Shown in pieces: positions 8,391-17,369 of a stretch of DNA of 54,433 nucleotides. The notes beneath the pieces were generated by a model. It was not told the DNA's origin and did not search any database. It worked only from the letters and a program-made list of their open reading frames with translations. Position numbers and translations under genes: made by a program. Source of the stretch: Paractinoplanes deccanensis (GTDB lineage Bacteria > Actinomycetota > Actinomycetes > Mycobacteriales > Micromonosporaceae). The DNA lies in contig NZ_BOMI01000158.1 of the NCBI RefSeq assembly GCF_016862115.1, positions 1 through 54,433 on the forward strand. The letters run 5' to 3'. Position 1 is the stretch's first letter. Every line of letters begins with the position of its first letter.

Positions 8391-9140
8391 GTGGAAATCG
8401 CATCGACGCGTACCCCCGGACCGCTCGTGACCGCCCGGACCGCCGCCGTCTGGGCGGTGCTGCGCCGGGAAGTGGAACGCAACGCCGGCCGCGAGCTGAC
8501 CGTGATCGACGTCGGCGGCGGCACGGGCGGCTTCGCCGTGCCGCTCGCCGAGGCGGGCCACACCGTCACCGTCGTGGACGCGAGCCCCGACGCGCTCGCC
8601 GCGCTGACCCGCCGCGCCACCGACGCCGGGGTCGCCGGGCGCGTCCGCGCCGTGCAGGGCGACGGTGACGCGCTCGCGTCCCTGGTCGAGCCGGCGAGCG
8701 CCGACCTCATCCTCTGCCACGCGGTGCTCGAGGTGGTCGACGACCCGGCCTCGGTGGTCGCGGCCATCGCCGCGGCGCTGCGCCCGGGCGGCGCGGTGAG
8801 CCTGCTGGTGGCGAGCAAGGCGGCCGCCATCCTGGGCCGCGCGATCAACGGGCACCTGCGCTCGGCCGCCGCGGTCGCCGCCGACCCCGAGGGCCGCGCC
8901 GGCGCCCGCGACACCCTGCGCCGCCGCTTCGACGCCGAGGGCGCGGCGTCCCTCCTGCGCTCCGCGGGTCTCGAGCCCGAGGAGACCCATGGCGTGCGCG
9001 TGCTGGCCGACCTCCTCCCGGCCGCCGTCGTCGAACAGGACCCGCAGGGGCTGCTCTCGCTCGAGCTGGAGCTGTCGTCGCGGCCCCCGTTCCGCGACAT
9101 CGCCTCCCAGCTGCACGTGTTCGCCCGCCGCCCGCTCTGA
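8391..9140 (+). CDS. SAM-dependent class I methyltransferase
   Basis: 249 residues from GTG 8391. Motif I is VIDVGGGTGGFAVPLAEAG, followed by an acidic residue at the end of the second strand (VTVVDAS), then GDGDAL and the post-motif region ADLILCHAVLEVVDDPASVVAAIAAALRPGG. This is a complete Rossmann-type SAM-binding domain. The substrate cannot be deduced. The frame is open far upstream only because it is an antiparallel-free shadow of dnaE2; GTG 8391 is the first sensible start after the inhibitor gene. The next gene starts 15 bp downstream, so they probably share a transcript. Confidence 0.85.
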   Translation: MEIASTRTPGPLVTARTAAVWAVLRREVERNAGRELTVIDVGGGTGGFAVPLAEAGHTVTVVDASPDALAALTRRATDAGVAGRVRAVQGDGDALASLVEPASADLILCHAVLEVVDDPASVVAAIAAALRPGGAVSLLVASKAAAILGRAINGHLRSAAAVAADPEGRAGARDTLRRRFDAEGAASLLRSAGLEPEETHGVRVLADLLPAAVVEQDPQGLLSLELELSSRPPFRDIASQLHVFARRPL

Positions 9141-9155
9141 CCCCCGGAGTCGCCC

Positions 9156-10400
9156 GTGGCCTCCCCGTCGCCGCGCCAGGTGCTCGCCGGTGAGATCCCG
9201 CCGGACACGCAACCGTCCCTGACCGGGCCGCTCGTGGTTCCCGACGACCACCTGCCGGCCTCCGCCTTCGAGACCCGCCCGCCCGCGTACGGGGACGGCA
9301 GCCTCGCCGACGTGCTGCCCAGCGTGAGCGCGGTGCTGGGCGTGCCGGGCGCCGCCGACACGCTGGGGCTGCGGCAGAGCCTGGACGGCGTCGAGCGGGT
9401 GGCCGTGCTGCTCGTCGACGGCCTGGGCGCGTACCAATTGCCGGCTGCCGCCCCGTACGCCCCGGTCCTGACCGAACTGGCCGCCGGAGCGGGCACCCTG
9501 ACCACCGGGTTCCCCTCGACGACGCCGGTCAGCCTGGTCACGCTCGGCGCCGGCGTGCCGCCCGGAGCGCACGGCGTGCTCGGCTTCACCACGCTGCGGC
9601 CCGACGGCCGGCTGCTCAATCACGTGCACTGGACCGACGACCCCGACCCGGCCGGCTGGCAGCCCGTGCCGACCCGCTTCGAGACCGCCGAGGCCGCCGG
9701 GGTCGCGGTCACCCAGGTGGTCCGCCCCGAGTTCCGCGGCAGCGGCCTGACCGTGGCCGCCTACCGGGGCGCCGCCTTCCGCCCCGCCTCCACCGGCGCC
9801 GAGCTGGCCGACCAGATGCTCGCCGCGCTCGCCGCCGCGCCGGGGCGCGCGCTGGTCTACGGCTACCACCCCGATCTGGACAAGACCGGCCATCTGTACG
9901 GGGTGAGCTCGCACTACTGGCACCTCGCGGCCCAGGGCGTCGACGACCTGCTCGACCGCCTGGTCCACGGCCTGCCGCCGCGCTCCGCCCTGCTCGTGGT
10001 CGCCGACCACGGCCAGCTCAACGTGCCCGTGGACGCCCGCTACGACATGGCCGACGACCCCGCCCTGTCCGACGGCGTGGTGACCGTCGCCGGCGAGCCG
10101 CGGGTCCGCTACCTGCACGTGGCCCGCGGCGCCACGGCCGACCTGGCCGCGGCCTGGAAGGCGGTCATGGGCGACGCCGCCTGGATCATGACCCGCGAGG
10201 AGATGATCGACGCCGGCTGGTTCGGCCCGGTCCCCGCCGGCCACCGCTCCCGCATCGGCGACCTGGTCATCGTCTGCCAGGACCGCGCCGTGGCCCTGGC
10301 CTCCGGCTGGGAGCCGCCCCCGGTGGGCAGGCTGATCGCCTACCACGGCTCGGTGACGGCGACGGAGATGACGGTCCCGCTGCTGATCGCCCGCGGCTAG
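9156..10400 (+). CDS. Alkaline-phosphatase-superfamily (nucleotide pyrophosphatase/phosphodiesterase-like) protein
   Basis: 414 residues from GTG 9156. The metal and nucleophile signatures of the type I phosphodiesterase/NPP family are present: VLLVDGLG (first metal Asp), TTGFPSTTPVSLVTL (nucleophile Thr region), YHPDLDKTGHLYG (second metal Asp/His) and LLVVADHGQ (Asp-His pair). There is no signal peptide or membrane segment, so a cytoplasmic hydrolase is expected. The substrate is unknown. Its TAG stop lies within an inverted repeat shared with the dinB leader. Confidence 0.82.
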   Translation: MASPSPRQVLAGEIPPDTQPSLTGPLVVPDDHLPASAFETRPPAYGDGSLADVLPSVSAVLGVPGAADTLGLRQSLDGVERVAVLLVDGLGAYQLPAAAPYAPVLTELAAGAGTLTTGFPSTTPVSLVTLGAGVPPGAHGVLGFTTLRPDGRLLNHVHWTDDPDPAGWQPVPTRFETAEAAGVAVTQVVRPEFRGSGLTVAAYRGAAFRPASTGAELADQMLAALAAAPGRALVYGYHPDLDKTGHLYGVSSHYWHLAAQGVDDLLDRLVHGLPPRSALLVVADHGQLNVPVDARYDMADDPALSDGVVTVAGEPRVRYLHVARGATADLAAAWKAVMGDAAWIMTREEMIDAGWFGPVPAGHRSRIGDLVIVCQDRAVALASGWEPPPVGRLIAYHGSVTATEMTVPLLIARG

Positions 10401-10433
10401 CCGGCCCGTTTTTGTCGGGGGGTCCGGCTAGCC
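10395..10433 (+). other. 10-bp inverted repeat at the phosphatase/dinB junction
   Basis: GGCTAGCCGG (10395-10404, including the TAG stop) is complementary to CCGGCTAGCC (10424-10433), with a 19-nt T-containing loop. It ends 8 bp before the dinB GTG. It could be a terminator for the upstream gene or a structure that masks dinB translation. Confidence 0.5.
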
Positions 10434-10441
10434 TCTCCCTC

Positions 10442-11737
10442 GTGGGACGTAGCCAGGCTGTGCCGAGGGGCCGCGACCCGCGCTTCGGCCTCGACGCCGA
10501 CGACGCGGGCTGCACCATCCTGCATGTCGACATGGACGCGTTCTTCGCCTCCGTGGCCGTCCGAGCCGACCCGTCCCTGCGCGGCAAGCCGGTCGTCGTC
10601 GGCGGTGTCGGCCCCCGCGGCGTGGTCAGCTCCGCCAGCTACGAGGCGCGCCGCTTCGGCGTGCGCAGCGCCATGCCCACCGCCCGCGCCCGCATGCTCT
10701 GCCCCCGCGCGATCTTCCTGCCGGTCGACGGCCCGGCCATCGGCGAGGCCTCCCGCGCCGTCATGTCGATCTTCCGAGACGTGACGCCGCTGGTCGAGCC
10801 GCTCTCCTCCGACGAGGCCTTCCTCGACGTGGCCGGCGCCCAGCGGCTGCTGGGCCGCCCCGTCGAGATCGCCCAGCTGATCCGCCGCCGCATGCTCGAG
10901 GAGCAGCGGCTCACCTGCTCGGTCGGCGTCGCGCCCACCAAGTTCGTCGCCAAGCTCGGCTCCACCCGCGCCAAGCCCGACGGCGTGGTGGTCGTGCCGG
11001 CGGCGCTGGTGCTCGACTTCCTTCACCCGCTGCCGGTCGACGCGCTGTGGGGCGTGGGCGAGCGCGCCGCCGAGACCCTGCGCCGGCTCGGGCTCACCAC
11101 GGTCGGCGAGATCGCCCGGGCGCCGATCGGCATGCTGCGCGGCGCGCTCGGCGAGGCCTCCGCCACCCATCTGCACGAGCTGTCCTGGGGCCGCGACCCG
11201 CGCGCGGTGAGCCCCGAGCGCGAGGAAAAGTCGATCGGCGCCGAGATGACCTTCGACACCGACGTCGCCGACCCCCTGGTCATCCGGCGCAGCCTGTTGG
11301 CCCTCTCCGAAAAGGTCGGCGCCCGGCTGCGCGCGAGCGGCCACGTCGGCCGCACGATCGCGATCAAGGTGCGGCTCGCCGACTTCCGTACCGTCAATCG
11401 ATCTCGCACGGTGTCCACGAGCACCGATGTGGCACGTGAGATTTTCGAGACGGTTTGGAATTTGTTCACGGCGCTCGGCGCCCGTGATCACATCCGTCTG
11501 GTCGGCGTACGCGTCGAGGGCCTCACCGACGCCGCCACCACATCACGCCAGCTCAGCCTGGGTGAGCCCGAGCGCGGCTGGCGCGAGGCCGAGGCCGCGA
11601 CCGACGCGGTGATCGCCCGCTTCGGCCGCGCCAGCGTCCGCCCGGCCAGTCTTTTGGGACAAAGCGATCTCCGCCGGACCGAAAATCACCCGCACTCGAC
11701 GGTCGTCCCGCTTTCCGACCCGCCAACCCCCTCGTAG
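10442..11737 (+). CDS. dinB: DNA polymerase IV (Y-family translesion polymerase)
   Basis: About 431 residues from GTG 10442; there is no strong ribosome site, so the start is the least certain part. Active-site acids are intact: D30 and D32 in HVDMDAFFAS, and D124-E125 in SSDEAFLDV. KFVAKLGS and the helix-hairpin-helix LWGVGERAAETLRRLGLTTVGEIA follow. The C-terminus carries a beta-clamp binding motif, QLSLGEP, from residue 370. Unlike ImuB in the same window, this is a competent polymerase. No LexA box is visible within 100 bp upstream. Confidence 0.93.
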   Translation: MGRSQAVPRGRDPRFGLDADDAGCTILHVDMDAFFASVAVRADPSLRGKPVVVGGVGPRGVVSSASYEARRFGVRSAMPTARARMLCPRAIFLPVDGPAIGEASRAVMSIFRDVTPLVEPLSSDEAFLDVAGAQRLLGRPVEIAQLIRRRMLEEQRLTCSVGVAPTKFVAKLGSTRAKPDGVVVVPAALVLDFLHPLPVDALWGVGERAAETLRRLGLTTVGEIARAPIGMLRGALGEASATHLHELSWGRDPRAVSPEREEKSIGAEMTFDTDVADPLVIRRSLLALSEKVGARLRASGHVGRTIAIKVRLADFRTVNRSRTVSTSTDVAREIFETVWNLFTALGARDHIRLVGVRVEGLTDAATTSRQLSLGEPERGWREAEAATDAVIARFGRASVRPASLLGQSDLRRTENHPHSTVVPLSDPPTPS

Positions 11738-11751
11738 ACTTGCTCGGTAAG

Positions 11752-11770
11752 GCAGCCGACGGCTGTCCCG
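11752..11770 (+). terminator. Weak hairpin after dinB
   Basis: GCAGCC-GAC-GGCTGT forms a short stem 15-35 bp after the dinB stop, in the 100-bp gap before the DUF3040 gene. It lacks a U-tract, so termination is uncertain. Confidence 0.3.
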
Positions 11771-11837
11771 CGCCACTTACCTTAGTGTCACCCCGACTCC
11801 ACTCACGGAATCGGTTACGCGCCCGGGGAGGAATGCC

Positions 11838-12224
11838 GTGCCGCTCTCGGAGCACGAGCAGCGGCTGTTCGATCAGATCGAGCGGTCGCTTGCCGAGGAC
11901 CCCAAGTTCGCCTCGGCTGTGCGGGCCAGCGACCCGCGTTTCCACGCACGGCGCCGGCTCCTCATCGCCGCGTTCGTGATCATCATTGGCCTCGCCCTGG
12001 TCGTCTACGGGACGGTCAGCAGCAACACGCCACTCGGCGTGGCCGGCTTCGTCGTCATGCTCAGCTCGGCCGCCTTCGCGATGCAGTCCCGTCGCAAGGT
12101 CTCGGCCCCCGACCTCCACGCCGTGGGCGGCACAGCCACCCGCCGCACCCGCCAGACCCGCAAGTCGGGCTTGCTGGACCGCCTGGAGGACCGCTGGCGC
12201 CAGCGCCCCGAGGGACACCGCTGA
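11838..12224 (+). CDS. DUF3040 small membrane protein
   Basis: 128 residues from GTG 11838, with GAGGAA about 6 bp upstream. MPLSEHEQRLFDQIERSLAEDPKFA is the conserved N-terminus of the DUF3040 family. Two adjacent membrane helices follow (LIAAFVIIIGLALVVYGTV and LGVAGFVVMLSSAAFAM), then a basic C-terminal tail. It is common in actinobacteria; its function is unknown. Confidence 0.88.
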   Translation: MPLSEHEQRLFDQIERSLAEDPKFASAVRASDPRFHARRRLLIAAFVIIIGLALVVYGTVSSNTPLGVAGFVVMLSSAAFAMQSRRKVSAPDLHAVGGTATRRTRQTRKSGLLDRLEDRWRQRPEGHR

Positions 12225-12379
12225 CGGCCACAACGTCATAGCGGACCACCCCGTGCCGGCGCACCCAGCCGGCCATCGCACGATGGCGGCCTCGAGCCGC
12301 CATCTCGCGTTTCACCTGTGCGGGTGCCTCCGACAACTTCCCGATTGACCCGGGCCGGGCCGGGGAGTCTGCTCGGTTC

Positions 12380-13561
12380 ATGATGATGGCTGTCCGGGCG
12401 TCCCGGCTTTTCGACGGTGTCGACGCCAAGCCGGTGGAGTGTCCCCTCGTCCTCGTCGAGGACGGGCGGATCGTCGCCGTCCAGAGCGGAGGCGACCCGC
12501 CGGACGGCGCGCAGGTCGTCGATCTCGGCACGGCGACCCTGCTGCCCGGCTTGATCGACTCGCACGTCCACCTGGCCTTCGACGCGAGCGTCGACTCGGT
12601 CGACCGGCTCGCCGCCGCCGACGACGACCAGGTCCTCGCGACGATGCGGGCGTCGGCCCGGCTGGCGTTGTCCGCCGGCATCACCACCGTGCGAGACCTC
12701 GGGGACCGCGACTACCTGTCGCTGAAGCTGCGCGACGAGACGGCCACGGACCCCACCGCCGGCCCGCGCATCCTCGCCGCCGGCCCGCCGATCACCACCG
12801 GCAACGGCCACTGCTGGTTCCTCGGCGGCGCGATCACCCCCGGCGCCGGCACCATCCGCGCCGCCGTACGCGCCCACGCCGAACGCGGCGTCGACGTGAT
12901 CAAACTGATGGCCACCGGCGGCGAGCTGACCCCCGGCTCGGCGTCGCACCTGCCCCAGTTCACCGCCGCCGACCTGCGCGCCGCAGTCGACGAGGCCCAC
13001 CGGCTCAACCTGCCGGCCACCGCCCACGCCCACGGCACGCAAGGCATAGCCAACGCCGTGGCCGCCGGCGTAGACATGATCGAGCACGGCACCTTCATGA
13101 CCGCCGACAGCGTCGCCGCCGACCCCACAGTCATCGCCGCGATAGCCCGAGCCGGCATCCCCATCGGCGCCACCATCGCCCAAAAGCCCAACCCCGCCTA
13201 CACCCCACCCCCACGCATGATCCAGCTGATCCCCTTGATCGTCGCCGTCTTCCAGCAGATCCAAGCGGCCGGCATCCCCGTGATCTGCAGCAGCGACGCC
13301 GGCATCGGCCCCCTCAAGCCGATCGACGCCCTGCCGTACGGCCCCGCCATGATGGCCAAGCACTTGGGCGGAACCCCAGCCGAACTCCTGCGCAGCGTCA
13401 CCTCAGAAGCCGCCCGAGCCTGCGGGACAGCCGACCGCAAGGGCCGCATAGCCCCCGGCTTCGACGCCGACCTCCTGGCCGTGGACGGCGACCCTTTGGC
13501 CGACTTGACCGCTTTGACCGCAGTGCACGCCGTCTTCCGCGAGGGCGTCCAAGTCCGCTGA
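12380..13561 (+). CDS. Metal-dependent amidohydrolase
   Basis: 393 residues, imidazolonepropionase/prolidase-like amidohydrolase family. The metal site is complete: H-x-H in DSHVHLAFD, the likely carboxylated Lys in VIKLMATGG, His in TAHAHGTQG and MIEHGTF, and the catalytic Asp in SSDAGIGPL. The C-terminal strand domain (GRIAPGFDADLLAVDGDPL) is typical. The substrate is not predictable. No signal peptide is seen. The preceding 155 bp hold no recognisable element. Confidence 0.87.
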   Translation: MMMAVRASRLFDGVDAKPVECPLVLVEDGRIVAVQSGGDPPDGAQVVDLGTATLLPGLIDSHVHLAFDASVDSVDRLAAADDDQVLATMRASARLALSAGITTVRDLGDRDYLSLKLRDETATDPTAGPRILAAGPPITTGNGHCWFLGGAITPGAGTIRAAVRAHAERGVDVIKLMATGGELTPGSASHLPQFTAADLRAAVDEAHRLNLPATAHAHGTQGIANAVAAGVDMIEHGTFMTADSVAADPTVIAAIARAGIPIGATIAQKPNPAYTPPPRMIQLIPLIVAVFQQIQAAGIPVICSSDAGIGPLKPIDALPYGPAMMAKHLGGTPAELLRSVTSEAARACGTADRKGRIAPGFDADLLAVDGDPLADLTALTAVHAVFREGVQVR

Positions 13562-13717
13562 CGGTGGGGTAGGCCGGGCGGCAGCCTCGCCACCGGAAGC
13601 CCCACCGGCACCACCTCATCAGGCGCGTGCTCCGTGCGTGCCTGCGCTGGCCGACCATCCAATGCCGTGGTGCCAGGCGGTGGCCAAGGGGTCGCCAGTG
13701 GCAAGGGTCCTCGCGTC

Positions 13718-13735
13718 AGCGAACGAGCGTTCGCT
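13718..13735. repeat. Isolated copy of the LexA-box-like palindrome
   Basis: AGCGAACGAGCGTTCGCT is identical in its core to the best copies of the array at 33986-34688. CGAAC-GAGC-GTTCG fits the LexA pattern CGAAC-N4-GTTCG exactly. A weaker relative (GAAC-GTTC-GTTC) lies at 13987-13998. This shows that the element is dispersed, not confined to the array. Confidence 0.8.
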
Positions 13736-13929
13736 CTCCGGAGTATCGGACCGTGCGGCGGTGCTGGTGGAGAACGCCGTGTGCGGCGGTGCAGGTGGAG
13801 AAGGCGGTGCGCGATGGGACTGATGAACGCCCGGCTCGGTGCCGCCGGTGCGCGCAGCGGCGGCCTCACCTCGGCAGAGAGAGCGGTCGTTTCTCTCTTC
13901 GATGTGCGTCTCCTGCAACGATGCTGCCT

Positions 13930-13971
13930 CCGGGGCCGGGGCCGGGGCCGGGGCCGGGGCCGGGGCCGGGG
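13930..13971 (+). repeat. Seven-copy CCGGGG hexanucleotide repeat
   Basis: Seven uninterrupted CCGGGG units followed by CGGGGCC. The plus strand has at least four G4 runs separated by CC, which fits an intramolecular G-quadruplex pattern. It lies 160-205 bp upstream of the HAD gene. Confidence 0.9.
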
Positions 13972-14134
13972 CGGGGCCGCTAGACAGAACGTTCGTTCTC
14001 TCTTATGTGGGTATCCGCGGGCGCCGGTCGGTGACCGAGGCGGGGAGTCGGCGGCGCCTGCCGACGGTCGGATCTCATCGGGAAGGTGCTGCTCGTGGGT
14101 GAGTGGTCTCGTGTGGACATGTCAGGATTCGGGT

Positions 14135-14836
14135 GTGGTGAGGGGTGTGCTTTTCGATCTCGATGACACGCTTGTTGACCAGGAGGCGGCGTCTCGGGGT
14201 GCGGTTGTGGCCTGGGCTGCGGAGCTTGGGGCCGGCGGGGGCGACGGACGCGGGGGCGACGGACGCGGCGGGGGCGACGAGGTAGCGGCGCGGTGGGCGC
14301 GGATCTCGGAGCGGCATTATGCGCGCTATCAGCGCCGGGAGATCGGGTTTGCTGAGCAGCGGCGGGAGCGGGTGCGGGAGTTTCTCGGGGTTGCTCTCGA
14401 CGAAGGGGAGGCTGATCGGCTCTTCGCCGGTTATCTCGCGCGCTATGAGGACGGCTGGGTGGTGTTCGATGATGCCGTTCCGGCGTTGCGGCGGGCTCGG
14501 GAGGCGGGGCTGGTGGTGGCGGTGCTGACCAACGGGGAGGAGGGTCAGCAGCGCCGCAAGCTTGACCGTCTTGGGTTGCTGTCCGAAGTGGACCTGCTGG
14601 TGGCTTCCTCGAGTCTGCCGGCGGGGAAGCCGGATCGGCGCGCCTTTCGGCATGCGGTGGGGCGGATGGGGGTCGGTGCCGGTGAGGTCCTGATGGTGGG
14701 GGACTCGCTGCACAAGGACGTGCTCGGTGCGCGGGCGGCCGGGCTGGAGGCGGTCCTGCTCGATCGGGCGGACGTGCATGCCGGCGCCGGTGTCCCGCGG
14801 ATCCGGTCGCTGGACGACCTGGCCTTCGCCGGCTGA
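14135..14836 (+). CDS. HAD-superfamily hydrolase
   Basis: About 233 residues. The start is GTG 14135 or the adjacent GTG 14138, placing MVRGVLFDLDDTL at the N-terminus as usual for the family. HAD motif I is FDLDDTL, motif II is VAVLTNGE, motif III has the Lys in LPAGKPDRRAF, and motif IV is MVGDSLHKDVLGARAAG. This is a complete phosphatase-type HAD with a helical cap. The segment GAGGGDGRGGDGRGGGDE in the cap is a low-complexity insert. The substrate is unknown. Confidence 0.85.
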   Translation: MVRGVLFDLDDTLVDQEAASRGAVVAWAAELGAGGGDGRGGDGRGGGDEVAARWARISERHYARYQRREIGFAEQRRERVREFLGVALDEGEADRLFAGYLARYEDGWVVFDDAVPALRRAREAGLVVAVLTNGEEGQQRRKLDRLGLLSEVDLLVASSSLPAGKPDRRAFRHAVGRMGVGAGEVLMVGDSLHKDVLGARAAGLEAVLLDRADVHAGAGVPRIRSLDDLAFAG

Positions 14837-14871
14837 CAGCCGCACCCGTGGGAAGTAGGCCAGCAGCAAGT

Positions 14872-14911
14872 AAAGAGATGCCGCCGCCCGGAGGGGCGGC
14901 GGCATCTCTTT
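14872..14911. terminator. Bidirectional rho-independent terminator
   Basis: An 18-bp perfect stem, AAAGAGATGCCGCCGCCC (14872-14889) with its complement at 14894-14911 and a 4-nt loop. A-rich and T-rich ends flank it on both sides. It lies between the convergent HAD gene and the transglutaminase gene and would serve both. Confidence 0.9.
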
Positions 14912-14921
14912 AGGACCTGCG

Positions 14922-17369
14922 TCAGCGGCTCCGGTGGGTCAGGAGGCGGCGGGGGCTGAAGCGGGACAGGACGTCGCGGAAGCGGCTGCCCGCGCCGAGC
15001 AGTTTGGTGGAGGACTCGGCCAGGGCTACGCGCCAGCGCAGCAGGACCGATGGGGGGAGGATGGCCGCCGTGAGGCGGGTGCGGCGGGTGGCCGAGCGGG
15101 CCAAGCCCCTGCGCACCTGGGTGAGGGCCGCGGTCAGCTCGCCGCCCTGCAGGGGCTTGCGGGCGTACCTTGCTCGCTCCTCGGCGGTGCCCAGCAGGGT
15201 GGCGCCGGCCGCGGACTGGTCGACCAGCACGGCGTCCTTGATGAGGCGCTGGGCGGTGACTCGGGGGGTCTCCGACGGGTCCAGCGGGACCCGGAAGTCG
15301 ACCATCGTGTCGAGCAGCTCGTCCCAGGCCGCGTGGGCGTCCTGCCTTGCCTTTGTGGTCTCGGCCGTCACCACCACGTCGGGGCGGCCCGCCTGGGCCT
15401 CCGTCAGGGAGGTGACCCGGGGGACCGTCGCCGCGTAGCGGTGGCGGCGGAGCAGGACCCGGCGCAGGGCGGGGACCAGGAGCAGGGCCAGGAACAGGGC
15501 GACCAGGGCGACGATCAGCAGCGTGGTGCCCAGGTTGCTGGTCTCGCCCGTGGTGGTCGAGCCGGCCAGGCCGGGCTCGTTCAGGTCGGGGCGGTCGGGG
15601 CGCTCGACGTTCGCCGCGGGGCCCGACGCCTCGGCGCCGGGGGCCGCGGTGGCCGTCGAGGACGAGGTCGTGGGGGCCGGAAGCTCGGTGTCGGGCGCCC
15701 AGTCGGAGCGGGCCGCGCCGCGGACGCCCGCGGACGGGGTGGCGTCGAACGGGATCCAGCCGAAGCCGCGGAGGTAGACCTCGGTCCAGGCGTGCGCGTT
15801 CTTGTTCGTGATGACGTACGTGTTGCCCTCGCGGCTGTCGCCCCGGGTGAAGCCGAACGCCACCCGCGCGGGCAGGCCGGCCTCGCGTGCCATCCAGGCC
15901 AGCGCCGCCGCGTACTGCTGGCAGTAGCCGACCTTGTTCTTGAGGAACGCGGCGATCTCGCTGCTGTTGGTCGCGGTCTGCGTGGACAGGCTGTACGTGA
16001 AGCCGTTCTTCGAGGAGAAGTAGTCGTACAGTGCCCGGATCTTGTCGTATTCGGTGGTCTTGCCCGCGATGAGGCGGGCGACCAGCGCGTCGACCGTCGG
16101 GTCGTCGGGGTGGGCCGTGTTGAGCCGCACGATCGGGTCGTCCGGGGCGAGCGGCTCAGCCTGGCGCAGCTCGGCCGGGGTGTAGCGGGCCCGCACGTAG
16201 GTGAACTTGTACTCCAGCTCCTTGGTGGAGTTGCGGTTGGAGTAGACGACCTGCTGGTTGTTGTCGTAGAACCAGCCGCGCTGGATGCCGTCGACCGACA
16301 CCGTGTTCTGGTAGATCGGCAGCATGCCCTGGTTGAGCCGGTCGCTGACCTTGACGTCGGCGGTGAACTCCTGGTAGCTGCCGCCCGCGTTGCCGGTGCG
16401 CGGGTCGGGCATGCCGGCCGCGACCGACGAGCCGCTGGGCGAGCGGCTGCCGAAGCCGACGTTGGTGAGCTGGTCGGCGACGCCGAAGCGCAGGTAGAAC
16501 GGGGTGGTCTCGTTGGTGGTGAGGCGCACCAGCTCGACCGTCTCGCTCTGGCTGAGGTTGCCGCTGAGCGAGGCGAACAGGTTGATCCGCCCGCCGCCGG
16601 TGCCGGTGCCCGTGCCGTTGCCGATGCCCGTGCCGGTCTGGGTGAGCCGCGACAGCAGGCCGCCGGTGATGGTCGGCACGGCGAGCGGCAGCAGCACCGC
16701 GGCGGCCACACCGACCACGCCGAGGCGGCGGCCGGCGGCGGCGAGCGGCGACGGCTCCCACACGTCGACGTCACGGCCGTCGCCGGTGAAGCGGCGCCCG
16801 AAGCGGCGTACCCGGTCGATGTTGTCCGAGACCAGCAGCCAGAGGAAGCCGACGGCGCCGATGATGAACGGCAGCACGGGAACGCTGTCGATGTAGACCG
16901 CGACCGGCACCGAGTAGATCGCCAGCATCGGCAGGCCGGCCAGCGCCGGCCGGCGCACCACCACGGTGAGCAGGTCGACGGCGATCGCCACCGAGCCGAT
17001 GCCGAGCACCGTGACGAAGAGCAGGCCGTCGCGGTCGGGCACCGGCACCGCGTACGACCGGGTGTCCTGGCCCGCCTGGGTGAACAGGTCGGCGAAGTGG
17101 CCGAACGTCGACGGTGTCGGGATGAGGAACTCGTGCCCGCTCGGGAAGATCCAGGTCAGCATGAGCAGCAGCACCACGATCATGCTGGCCGCCTGGGCCC
17201 ACGTGGGGAACCGCAGCGAGCGCGCGGCGAACGCGGCACCGGCGATGAGGCCCACCACGAGCAGGCACATCATCAGCCATTTCCACGTGTCGAAGATCGA
17301 CGAGATCGGTGCGGCGGCGAGCAGCGTCGCACCGGCCGCGACGAGCCCCAGCCGTCGGGGGCCGGTCAT
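14922..17369 (-). CDS. Membrane-anchored transglutaminase-like protein (DUF3488 type)
   Basis: 815 residues, third gene of the moxR operon. The N-terminal ~250 residues contain about six membrane helices (for example MIVVLLLMLTWIF, GIGSVAIAVDLLTVVV, VLPFIIGAVGFLWLL). An extracytoplasmic transglutaminase core carries the Cys in VGYCQQYAAALAWMAREAG and the His in NKNAHAWTEVYLRGFGWIPFDATP. A further membrane helix (TLLIVALVALFLALLLVPALRR) precedes a cytoplasmic C-terminal domain of the DUF4129 kind. ATG 17369 overlaps the TGA of the DUF58 gene by 4 bp. Such proteins act outside the membrane; the cross-linked or cleaved substrate is unknown. Confidence 0.88.
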   Translation of the reverse strand: MTGPRRLGLVAAGATLLAAAPISSIFDTWKWLMMCLLVVGLIAGAAFAARSLRFPTWAQAASMIVVLLLMLTWIFPSGHEFLIPTPSTFGHFADLFTQAGQDTRSYAVPVPDRDGLLFVTVLGIGSVAIAVDLLTVVVRRPALAGLPMLAIYSVPVAVYIDSVPVLPFIIGAVGFLWLLVSDNIDRVRRFGRRFTGDGRDVDVWEPSPLAAAGRRLGVVGVAAAVLLPLAVPTITGGLLSRLTQTGTGIGNGTGTGTGGGRINLFASLSGNLSQSETVELVRLTTNETTPFYLRFGVADQLTNVGFGSRSPSGSSVAAGMPDPRTGNAGGSYQEFTADVKVSDRLNQGMLPIYQNTVSVDGIQRGWFYDNNQQVVYSNRNSTKELEYKFTYVRARYTPAELRQAEPLAPDDPIVRLNTAHPDDPTVDALVARLIAGKTTEYDKIRALYDYFSSKNGFTYSLSTQTATNSSEIAAFLKNKVGYCQQYAAALAWMAREAGLPARVAFGFTRGDSREGNTYVITNKNAHAWTEVYLRGFGWIPFDATPSAGVRGAARSDWAPDTELPAPTTSSSTATAAPGAEASGPAANVERPDRPDLNEPGLAGSTTTGETSNLGTTLLIVALVALFLALLLVPALRRVLLRRHRYAATVPRVTSLTEAQAGRPDVVVTAETTKARQDAHAAWDELLDTMVDFRVPLDPSETPRVTAQRLIKDAVLVDQSAAGATLLGTAEERARYARKPLQGGELTAALTQVRRGLARSATRRTRLTAAILPPSVLLRWRVALAESSTKLLGAGSRFRDVLSRFSPRRLLTHRSR

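Larger units (their letters stand above)
13562..14134. other. Repeat-rich noncoding stretch before the HAD gene
   Basis: No convincing gene is seen in these 570 bp; the open frames are low-complexity and start without ribosome sites. It contains a LexA-box-like palindrome (13718-13735), a GGGGCC hexanucleotide run (13930-13971), and a second GAAC-N4-GTTC site (13987-13998). Confidence 0.7.
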
